Shown: positions 1 to 5,772 of the stretch, piece after piece
Layout of the letters: each line of letters opens with the position of its first letter
Position numbering within the stretch: the stretch's first letter is position 1
Source of the DNA: an uncultured bacterium
Lineage (GTDB): Bacteria; Bacillota; Clostridia; Lachnospirales; Lachnospiraceae
DNA length: 13,161 nucleotides
Direction: 5' to 3'
NCBI GenBank assembly: GCA_905214875.1
Contig: CAJMNR010000065.1
Span: 1-13,161, forward strand
Program-made: the position numbers and the translations under genes
The notes under the pieces: generated by a model
Database searches by the model: none
The model's input: the letters and a program-made list of their open reading frames with translations, nothing else
What the model was told of the DNA's origin: nothing

Positions 1-385
1 TGATATTTGATTCGGCAAAGAATGCTTTCAGAGCAGGAATTTCTTCTCTATGTATCCAATGACATTCGAAATGTACAATTGGAATGTCTTTTTCTACACA
101 AATGCGTCGAATCTCAGACATTGTATTGGAATCAAGGTCGATAAAGCTACCGGAATTTATGACCTCAAGGTGATGGTATGCACCAGTTACTTTCTCCAAT
201 TCTCGTTTATTAAGGGCAAAGTTAGCGTCTTCGTCTTTTGAGAAGTCTGTATGATAATCACAGAAACGACATCTCCTCCAGGCACAACCACGTCCACGTA
301 ACATAACCATTTCTCTAGGACTTTTCTCTGTAATAACAGAATAACGTTCATAATTCGTTTCGGTATTCACTGTTTCATGCTTCAT
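1..385 (-). CDS. Radical SAM protein, N-terminal part (possible queuine-salvage enzyme)
   Basis: The gene runs leftward from an ATG at 385-383 and is cut by the window edge, leaving about 128 codons. An AGAAAGGAT ribosome binding site lies about 12 nt upstream of the start. The segment GCAWRRCRFCDYH carries Cys34, Cys39 and Cys42 in a CX4CX2C arrangement, which I read as the 4Fe-4S/SAM site; the classical spacing is CX3CX2C. A later stretch, EVINSGSFID, fits a radical SAM barrel strand. The preQ1-I-like riboswitch in its leader points to queuosine metabolism. It does not resemble QueE. From memory, Clostridia have a radical SAM queuine lyase (QueL) that releases queuine from a salvaged queuosine derivative, and this gene is a candidate for that role or for another Elp3/RaSEA-like enzyme. 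The radical SAM call is firm; the substrate is inference. Confidence 0.8.
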   Translation of the reverse strand, partial: MKHETVNTETNYERYSVITEKSPREMVMLRGRGCAWRRCRFCDYHTDFSKDEDANFALNKRELEKVTGAYHHLEVINSGSFIDLDSNTMSEIRRICVEKDIPIVHFECHWIHREEIPALKAFFAESNI

Positions 386-462
386 TTTTTATGTTATCCT
401 TTCTAGTGCGTTAGCTTAGTTCGTTGTTCATACCGAAGGCATTTGTGTACATCTGTAGCAAT

Positions 463-489
463 AAAAAAAAGAGATGCCTAAGCATCTCT
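463..489 (-). terminator. Riboswitch-controlled intrinsic terminator in the radical SAM leader
   Basis: Read on the minus strand, an 8-bp perfect stem (AGAGATGC / GCATCTCT, loop TTAG) is followed directly by a run of T. It lies about 80 nt before the radical SAM start codon and after the preQ1-like aptamer. It is therefore placed as an attenuator and not as the end of another gene. The plus strand lacks a T-run here, so it acts in one direction. Its 5' arm overlaps the 11-nt segment that can pair with the aptamer tail. Confidence 0.85.
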
Positions 490-581
490 AATAAATACAT
501 TATGAATACAACGTCCCTATCAATCGGAAAGCTGTATACTCCTAGTTTTTATTAGAGACAGGATGGTAGTAACGAACTGTC
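485..581 (-). promoter_or_regulatory. preQ1-I-like riboswitch with antiterminator
   Basis: On the minus strand the aptamer occupies 581-541. A GACAG/CTGTC stem encloses a 15-nt loop with the TTC...CTAC elements typical of preQ1-I, followed by an A-rich tail ending AAAAACTAGG that can form the pseudoknot. Known preQ1-I aptamers share this small-hairpin plus A-rich-tail layout. The tail segment TCTCTAATAAA (558-548) is perfectly complementary over 11 nt to TTTATTAGAGA (495-485), which includes the 5' arm of the terminator. The natural reading is that ligand binding locks the tail in the pseudoknot and lets the terminator form, while without ligand the 11-bp antiterminator forms and the radical SAM gene is expressed. 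The class call was made by eye, without a covariance-model search. Confidence 0.75.
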
Positions 582-597
582 TTATGCAATTGTTATC

Positions 598-626
598 AGT
601 ATACCATGGTAGTTTTAGGAAGGCAA
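598..626 (-). promoter_or_regulatory. Promoter for the riboswitch/radical SAM transcript
   Basis: Minus-strand -35 TTGCCT (626-621), a 17-nt spacer and -10 TATACT (603-598) fit a housekeeping sigma promoter. Transcription would begin about 10 nt before the preQ1-like aptamer. It stands back to back with the plus-strand promoter at 650-678. Confidence 0.7.
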
Positions 627-649
627 GGAATAAATATCTAAACTTATCG

Positions 650-678
650 TTGCAAATGCCATAATGTTACAATAGAAT
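650..678 (+). promoter_or_regulatory. Promoter for the HAAS membrane protein and following GNAT genes
   Basis: TTGCAA (650-655), a 17-nt spacer and TAGAAT (673-678) match a vegetative promoter, with a predicted start near 685. This leaves a short leader with AGGAGG before the GTG start at 722. It also makes an upstream TTG at 689 an unlikely start, since it would sit almost at the 5' end of the transcript with no ribosome binding site. Confidence 0.65.
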
Positions 679-721
679 AAAGATAGAATTGTATGGGCAA
701 AAATTTAGGAGGGGTGGTTTT

Positions 722-1747
722 GTGTCAGAAGACGATAAAACATTAATGAGACGATATGTTTACGAAGTGACACGAAGAGTACCAAAAGAGGATCGAGAAG
801 AAATTACAAGGGATTTAGAAGAACTGATTTACGATAAGCTAGAAGCGGAAAAAGGAACCATGCAAGAAATCCTGGTTCAATTAGGAAATCCGAAAGAATT
901 TGCAAGAAAATATCGAAATGAGGATGACTTCTTTAGCCGTCTCGAGTACTTTGATACGTATTGCCTCGTACTAAAGATTGCGCTAGCTTGTGTCGGAATA
1001 GCGGCATTTTTTGCATACATAGTTACGAATGGTTATGAAAGCCATAACGTGGTGGAGCTGTTTTTTGAAAGCCTCTTTGAGGCCGTAGGCAGTATGGCCG
1101 GTACATTTGCAACCATCACAATAGTATTTTTCGTAATAGAGTACATAAACAGTCATGAAAAACATAATAGTCATGAAACGACTAAGAAAAAAGAGTATCA
1201 ACTGAGTAAGTTGCCAGACGATCCAAAGAAAAAAGGGAGTATCAGCAGAACGGATTCCATCGTCGGGTTAGTGCTTACTGCATTTTTTGGTATCATATTT
1301 TTACTTACACCGAAATTACTAGGAGTCTATGTCTTTGAAGAAGGAGAGTTCGTACGTTCGATTCCTTTTTTTCAGACAGACAAATGGAATATAATCGGTC
1401 CATTATTTGCAGCTGCCTTTTTATGCGGATTTGTTGACAATGCAGTGAAATTAATCGTAGGGCGGTATGGAAATTTGGTACTGATCTTTAATGTGCTTAC
1501 CAGCAGCATTCAGTTGATTTTGCTTACTATCATTTTTAAGTTTCAGCCAATTTGGAATCCTTCCTTTGTGGAGGATGTAACGAAAACTTATAATTTTAAA
1601 GCAACAAGCAAGGGTGACCTGCTTACCTATTGGGGAACAGAGAGAATAAGTAACGTCGTAATGACTGTAATATGGTGCTGTGTATTCTTAGAAGTAGGAG
1701 TGACCGTTTACAAAACAATACGATACGGGAACAAGACAGGCTATTAA
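722..1747 (+). CDS. HAAS-domain integral membrane protein
   Basis: GTG at 722 is chosen as the start because AGGAGG at 707-712 sits 9 nt before it; this gives 341 aa. Residues 1 to about 70 form a charged helical domain (RYVYEVTRRVPKEDREEI, then a GNPKEFARKYR segment). This matches the HAAS/DUF1700-type domain found in membrane proteins that usually work with PadR-family regulators. About six hydrophobic segments follow, starting near residue 83 with YCLVLKIALACVGIAAFFAY, and a hydrophilic Lys-rich loop separates the second and third. Function is unknown; sensing or signalling at the membrane is typical of the family. No PadR gene is next to it here, which is unusual. Two GNAT genes follow after short gaps and may be cotranscribed. 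Confidence 0.8.
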   Translation: MSEDDKTLMRRYVYEVTRRVPKEDREEITRDLEELIYDKLEAEKGTMQEILVQLGNPKEFARKYRNEDDFFSRLEYFDTYCLVLKIALACVGIAAFFAYIVTNGYESHNVVELFFESLFEAVGSMAGTFATITIVFFVIEYINSHEKHNSHETTKKKEYQLSKLPDDPKKKGSISRTDSIVGLVLTAFFGIIFLLTPKLLGVYVFEEGEFVRSIPFFQTDKWNIIGPLFAAAFLCGFVDNAVKLIVGRYGNLVLIFNVLTSSIQLILLTIIFKFQPIWNPSFVEDVTKTYNFKATSKGDLLTYWGTERISNVVMTVIWCCVFLEVGVTVYKTIRYGNKTGY

Positions 1748-1765
1748 AAATAGGAGGTATTTATT

Positions 1766-2296
1766 ATGGATACACCAATATTAGAAACAGAGCGGTTATT
1801 ACTTCGCCCCTTTAAAAAAGAGGATGAAAAAGAAGTATTTGAATGTTGGGAAAGTGATCCGGATGTGGCAAGATACATGATGTGGGTTAGTCATGATGAC
1901 ATCGAGAAGACGAAAGAATTTATAGACTATGAGTTGTCTATGATTTCTAGTGATCAATGGTATCGATGGTGCATTGTTCAAAAAGAGACCAATGCGATTA
2001 TCGGTACATGTCTGACCTATTATAATGAGGAAGAAGACTGTTGGGACATCTCCTATAATCTAGGAAAGAAATATTGGGGAAGTGGCTACATAACTGAGGC
2101 AATGAAGAAAGCGATGGACTTTACGATTCACACGGCAGGAATAAGAGAATTTATTGCCACGCATGCCACTGTAAATCAAGCGTCACAACGTGTGATTGAA
2201 AAGCTGGGATTTCGTTATGAATGTGACATTCCATATATCTGCAATGGCGGAAACATTCATACGACAGGAAGAAAATATCGTTTGAAACTAGACTAA
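1766..2296 (+). CDS. GNAT N-acetyltransferase, RimJ/RimL type
   Basis: The protein has 176 aa, a normal length for the Acetyltransf_3 group. It opens with the typical ILETERLLLRPFKKED strand-helix start. The acetyl-CoA binding segment NLGKKYWGSGYITEA lies near residues 98-112, and the C-terminal NQASQRVIEKLGFRYE motif near 139-154. It should transfer an acetyl group from acetyl-CoA to an amine, either a protein N-terminus as in RimJ/RimL or a small molecule; the substrate cannot be read from sequence. An AGGAGGT ribosome binding site lies about 8 nt before the ATG. The gap to the membrane-protein gene is 18 nt, so the two are probably cotranscribed. Confidence 0.88.
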   Translation: MDTPILETERLLLRPFKKEDEKEVFECWESDPDVARYMMWVSHDDIEKTKEFIDYELSMISSDQWYRWCIVQKETNAIIGTCLTYYNEEEDCWDISYNLGKKYWGSGYITEAMKKAMDFTIHTAGIREFIATHATVNQASQRVIEKLGFRYECDIPYICNGGNIHTTGRKYRLKLD

Positions 2297-2341
2297 TAGG
2301 TTATGAAAAACAAGTGAAGAAATCAGAAAAGGAGAATTAAC

Positions 2342-3097
2342 ATGATAGTATTTGAACTATGCCAATATCATAAAATCAAGGAACAGATGGAGCGGTATTA
2401 TAACGAAAATGATATTTTGGTAGATTCTTTTTGGGAAGATCATGTTCGGAAATCTACATATTATTTAATCAAAGAGTGTGATGCCGTCATCGGATTCTTA
2501 AGCATCTTTGAAAAACAATTGATTACGTCGTTCCACATTTATAAGACAAAGACTTATTTGGCACAAGAAGCGTTTCGTCAGGCAAAACAGTTAGAAGCGG
2601 TTCAATTTGCATTTGCCCCAACTGGTGATGAGCAGTTGCTTTCCCTTTGCTTAGATGGATTTAAATATATGGAGATACAGGCCTATATTACAAAAGACCT
2701 TGGAAAGCAGAAATCCGAAGGAATCAAAGTTAGGGTAGCAACGAAAAATGATTATGAGTTAGTGAAAAGCTATAGTGATGACTTCTTTGAGGATATTCAG
2801 GGAGGAATTGAAAAGGGACAGATTTATATCGGATATAAAGACGAAGAAGTTATCGGATTCGGTGATTATGAGGTGGGCTTTGTACGCAAAGACATGATTA
2901 GTGTTGGTATGTTTGTACGCGAAGAATACCGACGTCAGGGAATCGGAAAGAATCTGCTATGTGCCATGAAGGAAGTCGTTCGTAGTCAAGGAAAGACAGC
3001 AATCAGCGGATGCTGGTATTACAATCACAACTCTATCAAAACACAGTTTGCCAGTGGTAATACGTGTAGTAGCAGACTATTAAAATTTCATTTCTAA
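2342..3097 (+). CDS. GNAT N-acetyltransferase with an extra N-terminal region
   Basis: The 251-aa protein has its GNAT domain in the second half: IKVRVATKNDYE begins it near residue 128, and the acetyl-CoA loop VREEYRRQGIGKNLL lies near residues 197-211. The C-terminal stretch GCWYYNHNSIKTQFASGN looks like the family's usual Asn/Ser helix before the last strand, so the protein seems complete. The first 125 residues are poorly conserved and may be a degenerate GNAT-like half, as in tandem GNAT proteins. GAAAAGGAG before the ATG is a usable ribosome binding site. It lies 45 nt after the preceding GNAT and is likely in the same unit. Substrate unknown. Confidence 0.85.
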   Translation: MIVFELCQYHKIKEQMERYYNENDILVDSFWEDHVRKSTYYLIKECDAVIGFLSIFEKQLITSFHIYKTKTYLAQEAFRQAKQLEAVQFAFAPTGDEQLLSLCLDGFKYMEIQAYITKDLGKQKSEGIKVRVATKNDYELVKSYSDDFFEDIQGGIEKGQIYIGYKDEEVIGFGDYEVGFVRKDMISVGMFVREEYRRQGIGKNLLCAMKEVVRSQGKTAISGCWYYNHNSIKTQFASGNTCSSRLLKFHF

Positions 3098-3104
3098 AAT
3101 TTAG

Positions 3105-3133
3105 TTTTCAAGCACCTGACAGGTGTATTATAC
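3105..3133 (+). promoter_or_regulatory. Promoter with a palindromic operator-like spacer, upstream of the ABC exporter
   Basis: A weak -35 TTTTCA (3105-3110), a 17-nt spacer and -10 TTATAC (3128-3133) form a plausible promoter. The spacer contains the perfect palindrome CACCTGACAGGTG (3113-3125; two 6-nt arms around a central A). A palindrome lying between -35 and -10 is a common site for a small dimeric repressor or a MerR-type activator. No regulator gene is adjacent. The site is seen directly; the regulator is inferred. Confidence 0.5.
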
Positions 3134-3164
3134 AAAAAACCAGATTAAAAAAGGAGGACCAATT

Positions 3165-3227
3165 ATGGGAAACGCACGAGGTAGCTACTCAGTACAGTCG
3201 ATTTTGACTGTTAGCAGATTGTACTGA
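3165..3227 (+). CDS. 20-codon leader peptide upstream of the ABC exporter
   Basis: ATG at 3165 follows an excellent AAGGAGG (3151-3157) at 7-nt spacing, and the frame closes with TGA at 3225-3227. The peptide begins MGNARGSYS and ends with ILTVSRLY. It has no signal peptide or double-glycine leader. Its codons lie inside a strong RNA hairpin (3188-3228) and a second hairpin hides the RBS of the next gene. This layout resembles short leader peptides such as those before ermC or the bmrCD drug exporter genes, where ribosome stalling switches on expression. It could instead encode a small secreted or modified peptide exported by the adjacent transporter, but nothing in the sequence shows a modification enzyme. 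The strength of the RBS supports real translation. Confidence 0.6.
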   Translation: MGNARGSYSVQSILTVSRLY

Positions 3228-3295
3228 GGTTAAGATTGAAGTTAACAGGATCGGCTGTACTTAATAATCCTAATAAATTATTAAAGGAGTACAGC
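3188..3295 (+). promoter_or_regulatory. Two-hairpin attenuator sequestering the ABC exporter RBS
   Basis: Hairpin A pairs 3188-3199 with 3217-3228 (12 bp, one G-U) and spans the leader ORF and its stop codon. Hairpin B pairs GCTGTACT (3254-3261) with AGTACAGC (3288-3295) and continues as TAATAAT/ATTATTA (3262-3268 with 3277-3283). The exporter's RBS AAAGGAG (3283-3289) lies in the bulge and stem of hairpin B. The 5' arm of A (AGTACAG, 3191-3197) is also perfectly complementary to the 5' arm of B (CTGTACT, 3255-3261), so an alternative fold that frees the RBS exists. Switching by a ribosome on the leader peptide is inference from this geometry. Confidence 0.6.
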
Positions 3296-3296
3296 G

Positions 3297-4988
3297 ATGA
3301 AACAAATAAAAGAGATTTTAAAAGAAAATAGCAAAGCAATTGCTTTATACATAACTACAGGGCTTATCATAGCATTTCTAACGAATTACAAATCAATCTT
3401 TTTTCAAAAGGTAGTAGATAAGTTTACCGACCATACATTAAACGTAGCAACGATCCTTTTGTATGGTGGCATCTTGATGACCTTTTATCTAGTCAATTAT
3501 GTGGAAGAATATCCAGCCAAGAAATTGGAGCATGGAATCTATCTTGGATTTAAGATGGCGGCATTAAAGAAAATCAGCAAGATTGATTATTTGGAGTATC
3601 AAAATCTTGGAACAGGAGCGTTAACCCAACGAATTGAAAACGGTGCAGATGCAGGGAAAAAGATAATCTTTGACTTTTGGCTATGTGTCATACGGCAGCT
3701 TGTCCCAACCATTGTATTCAGCATATGGTTTATCTATAGGATTGATGTACGGATTGCTTATATTATAGCAATTGGTTATGTGGGCGTATTTCTTGTCACT
3801 AATGCATTATTAAAAATGTTATATAAGTTGAAAGAAAAAATCCTTTGTGATGAGGAGGAGTTAAATCACCACTTGGTTAGAGGATTTATGGAGATGGTTG
3901 TGTTTCGGGTAAGTCGACGTTTTACAACAGAAATAAATAAATCATCGAAGCTAAAAGAGGAAATCATAGGAGTCAAGGTTAGGATGAATATGATTCATGA
4001 AGCATTTTTTACCGCGTTTGCCTTGATTGTGGCCTTGCTAAATGTGGGCGTGCTACTATTTGCATGGTTGAACCAGGCAGTAACGGTTGGCGAAGTAGTT
4101 GCGTTAATCAGTCTGATTGAAAATGCCTATACGCCAATAGCCATCTTTAATGTCCTATATGTCCAATATAAACTGGATAAGGAAACATTTCAAAGATTTG
4201 ATCAATTCTTAAGCATGAAAGAGGATGGCCAATTAGACGCTGGAGAAACGAATCTTTCGATTCAAGGTAAGATTGACATTACAGACCTTACCTTTTACTA
4301 TGATAAGCGACAGGTGTTTAGGAATATTAATATAGCAATAAAACCGGGAGAGAAGGTTGCCTTGGTCGGCAGCAGTGGTTCAGGAAAGACGACATTGGTC
4401 GAATTACTGCTTGGGCTGTTAAAGTATGAGTCAGGAAGCATAAAAATCGATGGTCATGAATTAAAAGGCATTGCGTTAAATGAACTTTATAAGAATATTA
4501 GCTATATTTCGCAAGAGGCCCCAATCTTTGATGGCACAATCAAAGAAAATCTTGTCTATGATGCGCTCCATGATGAGAAAAAGATAGAGAAAGTATTGCA
4601 AAAGGTAATGCTTTCGGATACAGTTGACAAGATGGAAGAGGGAATCAAAACGAGAATCGGAGAACGAGGCATGACGTTATCTGGTGGGGAACGGCAGCGG
4701 CTTGCACTGGCAAGGCTGTGGTTTCAAACGAATCATATCGTGTTATTAGACGAAGCAACGTCTGCACTTGATAACATCACGAAAGAAAAGGTGATGAAAG
4801 AAGTGATGCAGCTGCTTAAACATAACACGGTCATTGCCATTGCCCATCGTTTAAGTTCTATAAAAGAGTTTGATCGGATTATTGTCTTTGAAAAAGGCCG
4901 TATTGTGGAGCAAGGAACATTTAACGAACTACTAAAAAAAGATGGCTATTTTACCAAGCTTTACAATAGCTCAAAGACGAACAATTAA
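3297..4988 (+). CDS. ABC exporter half-transporter (fused membrane and ATPase domains)
   Basis: The 563-aa protein has an exporter-type membrane domain over about residues 1-300, with five to six hydrophobic segments and YLEYQNLGTGALTQRIENG, the usual coupling segment. The ATPase domain follows: Walker A GSSGSGKTT near 358-366, Q-loop YISQEAPIFDGTI, signature LSGGERQR near 461-468, Walker B IVLLDEATSAL near 481-491 and H-loop AHRLSS near 515. All catalytic elements are intact. It lacks an N-terminal C39 peptidase, so it is not a bacteriocin-processing exporter. Only one half-transporter is present, implying a homodimer. The family exports drugs, lipids or peptides; the substrate is unknown. 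The hairpin-sequestered RBS and leader ORF suggest inducible expression, as expected for a drug or peptide exporter. Confidence 0.9.
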   Translation: MKQIKEILKENSKAIALYITTGLIIAFLTNYKSIFFQKVVDKFTDHTLNVATILLYGGILMTFYLVNYVEEYPAKKLEHGIYLGFKMAALKKISKIDYLEYQNLGTGALTQRIENGADAGKKIIFDFWLCVIRQLVPTIVFSIWFIYRIDVRIAYIIAIGYVGVFLVTNALLKMLYKLKEKILCDEEELNHHLVRGFMEMVVFRVSRRFTTEINKSSKLKEEIIGVKVRMNMIHEAFFTAFALIVALLNVGVLLFAWLNQAVTVGEVVALISLIENAYTPIAIFNVLYVQYKLDKETFQRFDQFLSMKEDGQLDAGETNLSIQGKIDITDLTFYYDKRQVFRNINIAIKPGEKVALVGSSGSGKTTLVELLLGLLKYESGSIKIDGHELKGIALNELYKNISYISQEAPIFDGTIKENLVYDALHDEKKIEKVLQKVMLSDTVDKMEEGIKTRIGERGMTLSGGERQRLALARLWFQTNHIVLLDEATSALDNITKEKVMKEVMQLLKHNTVIAIAHRLSSIKEFDRIIVFEKGRIVEQGTFNELLKKDGYFTKLYNSSKTNN

Positions 4989-4994
4989 AAAGGC

Positions 4995-5025
4995 AAGTCT
5001 TCGTACAAAAGAGAGGAAGACTTTT
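4995..5025 (+). terminator. Probable terminator after the ABC exporter
   Basis: AAGTCTTC (4995-5002) pairs with GAAGACTT (5016-5023) to give an 8-bp stem and 13-nt loop, followed by only a short T stretch. It sits 6 nt after the exporter's stop codon. The weak T-run lowers confidence. Confidence 0.5.
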
Positions 5026-5033
5026 GGAGAAAA

Positions 5034-5156
5034 GTGCATGCCGAGGTGTTTGCCGAAGAGTTGAAGGAAATTCATGGAGAGTTTTCAGAAGATATGCTAG
5101 TCGTTTGTGAAGAATATAAAGTTATATTTTCAGCAAATAGTATAGAAGTACAGTAG
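5034..5156 (+). pseudogene. Short orphan reading frame, probable gene remnant
   Basis: The frame that continues past the exporter's stop codon stays open from 4989 to the TAG at 5154-5156. A GTG at 5034 with a poorly spaced GGAG could start about 40 codons, including EVFAEELKEIHGEF and EEYKVIFSANSIEVQ. I do not recognise the sequence. It has a natural amphipathic composition, not that of random AT-rich DNA, and it is too short and poorly initiated to be a convincing gene. It may be the 3' end of a gene lost by deletion, or a small protein. Confidence 0.3.
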
Positions 5157-5187
5157 GAAAAAAAGCAGTAGTAAGGGGTATTAGAAT

Positions 5188-5613
5188 ATGATTCGAGAGT
5201 TAAAGTGTGAAGATCTAGATAACGTTATGAATATATGGTTAGAGGAAAATTGTACAGCACATTCCTTTATTGATGAAGAATACTGGAAGGATAATTTTGA
5301 AGCGGTAAGGGAAATGATGCCCACTGCCACAGTCTTTGTATATGAGGAAAATGGAGTGATTGTTGGTTTTATTGGCTTAATGGACCAGTATATTGCTGGA
5401 ATCTTTATAAGTAATGAATACCAGTCCAAAGGAATTGGAAAACAACTTATAGATTATGTAAAACAAAGGAAACAACAGTTATCATTACATGTATACAAAA
5501 AGAATGAGAGAGCAATCGAATTTTATCAAAGAGAAGGCTTTACCATAACGGAGGAACAGTTAGACGAAAACACTGGGGAAGTTGAATTAGTAATGAACTG
5601 GAACAAATTATAG
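5188..5613 (+). CDS. GNAT N-acetyltransferase, YjaB-like
   Basis: The 141-aa protein is a compact single GNAT domain. Its opening MIRELKCEDLDNVMNIWLEE, the middle EENGVIVGFIGLMDQYIAGIF, the acetyl-CoA loop FISNEYQSKGIGKQLIDYV near residues 72-90 and the closing NERAIEFYQREGFTI follow the order of E. coli YjaB, a GNAT of unknown substrate. AAGGGG at 5171-5176 precedes the ATG. The gene stands alone between two hairpin terminators. Substrate unknown. Confidence 0.87.
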   Translation: MIRELKCEDLDNVMNIWLEENCTAHSFIDEEYWKDNFEAVREMMPTATVFVYEENGVIVGFIGLMDQYIAGIFISNEYQSKGIGKQLIDYVKQRKQQLSLHVYKKNERAIEFYQREGFTITEEQLDENTGEVELVMNWNKL

Positions 5614-5644
5614 TTATTTTAAGGAGGAAGAAATATAAAAGAAT

Positions 5645-5676
5645 AAGGATTGCTTATCATAGCAATCCTTTGCTTT
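5645..5676 (+). terminator. Terminator after the YjaB-like GNAT gene
   Basis: AAGGATTGC (5645-5653) pairs with GCAATCCTT (5662-5670) in a perfect 9-bp stem with an 8-nt loop, followed by TGCTTT. The T-run is interrupted but the stem is strong and well placed. An unused AAGGAGG lies just upstream at 5621-5627, with no start codon at a workable distance. Confidence 0.65.
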
Positions 5677-5697
5677 AGAGTATTTTTATGATATCAC

Positions 5698-5726
5698 TTG
5701 ACGTATGGACGGCGACGTTATACTAT
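5698..5726 (+). promoter_or_regulatory. Promoter for the Xaa-Pro aminopeptidase gene
   Basis: TTGACG (5698-5703), a 17-nt spacer and TACTAT (5721-5726) give a good vegetative promoter. TATACT at 5719-5724 is an alternative -10 with a 15-nt spacer. Transcription would start about 40 nt before the ATG at 5773. Confidence 0.6.
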
Positions 5727-5772
5727 TTCTTGAATGGAAATTACATTTTACATAATAATTAGGAGGCACAAT

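Noticed and set aside
50..241. 63-codon plus-strand reading frame
   Set aside because: It is antisense to the radical SAM gene, which has clear motifs and an RBS; the plus frame has neither.
689..721. Upstream TTG start for the HAAS membrane protein
   Set aside because: It lies at the predicted transcription start and has no RBS, while GTG at 722 has AGGAGG at ideal spacing.
3297..4988. Bacteriocin-processing ABC exporter
   Set aside because: There is no N-terminal C39 peptidase domain and no double-glycine leader in the nearby 20-codon ORF.
5734..5772. Upstream start for the aminopeptidase
   Set aside because: There is no RBS and it lies at or before the transcript start; ATG at 5773 has AGGAGG and matches the family N-terminus.
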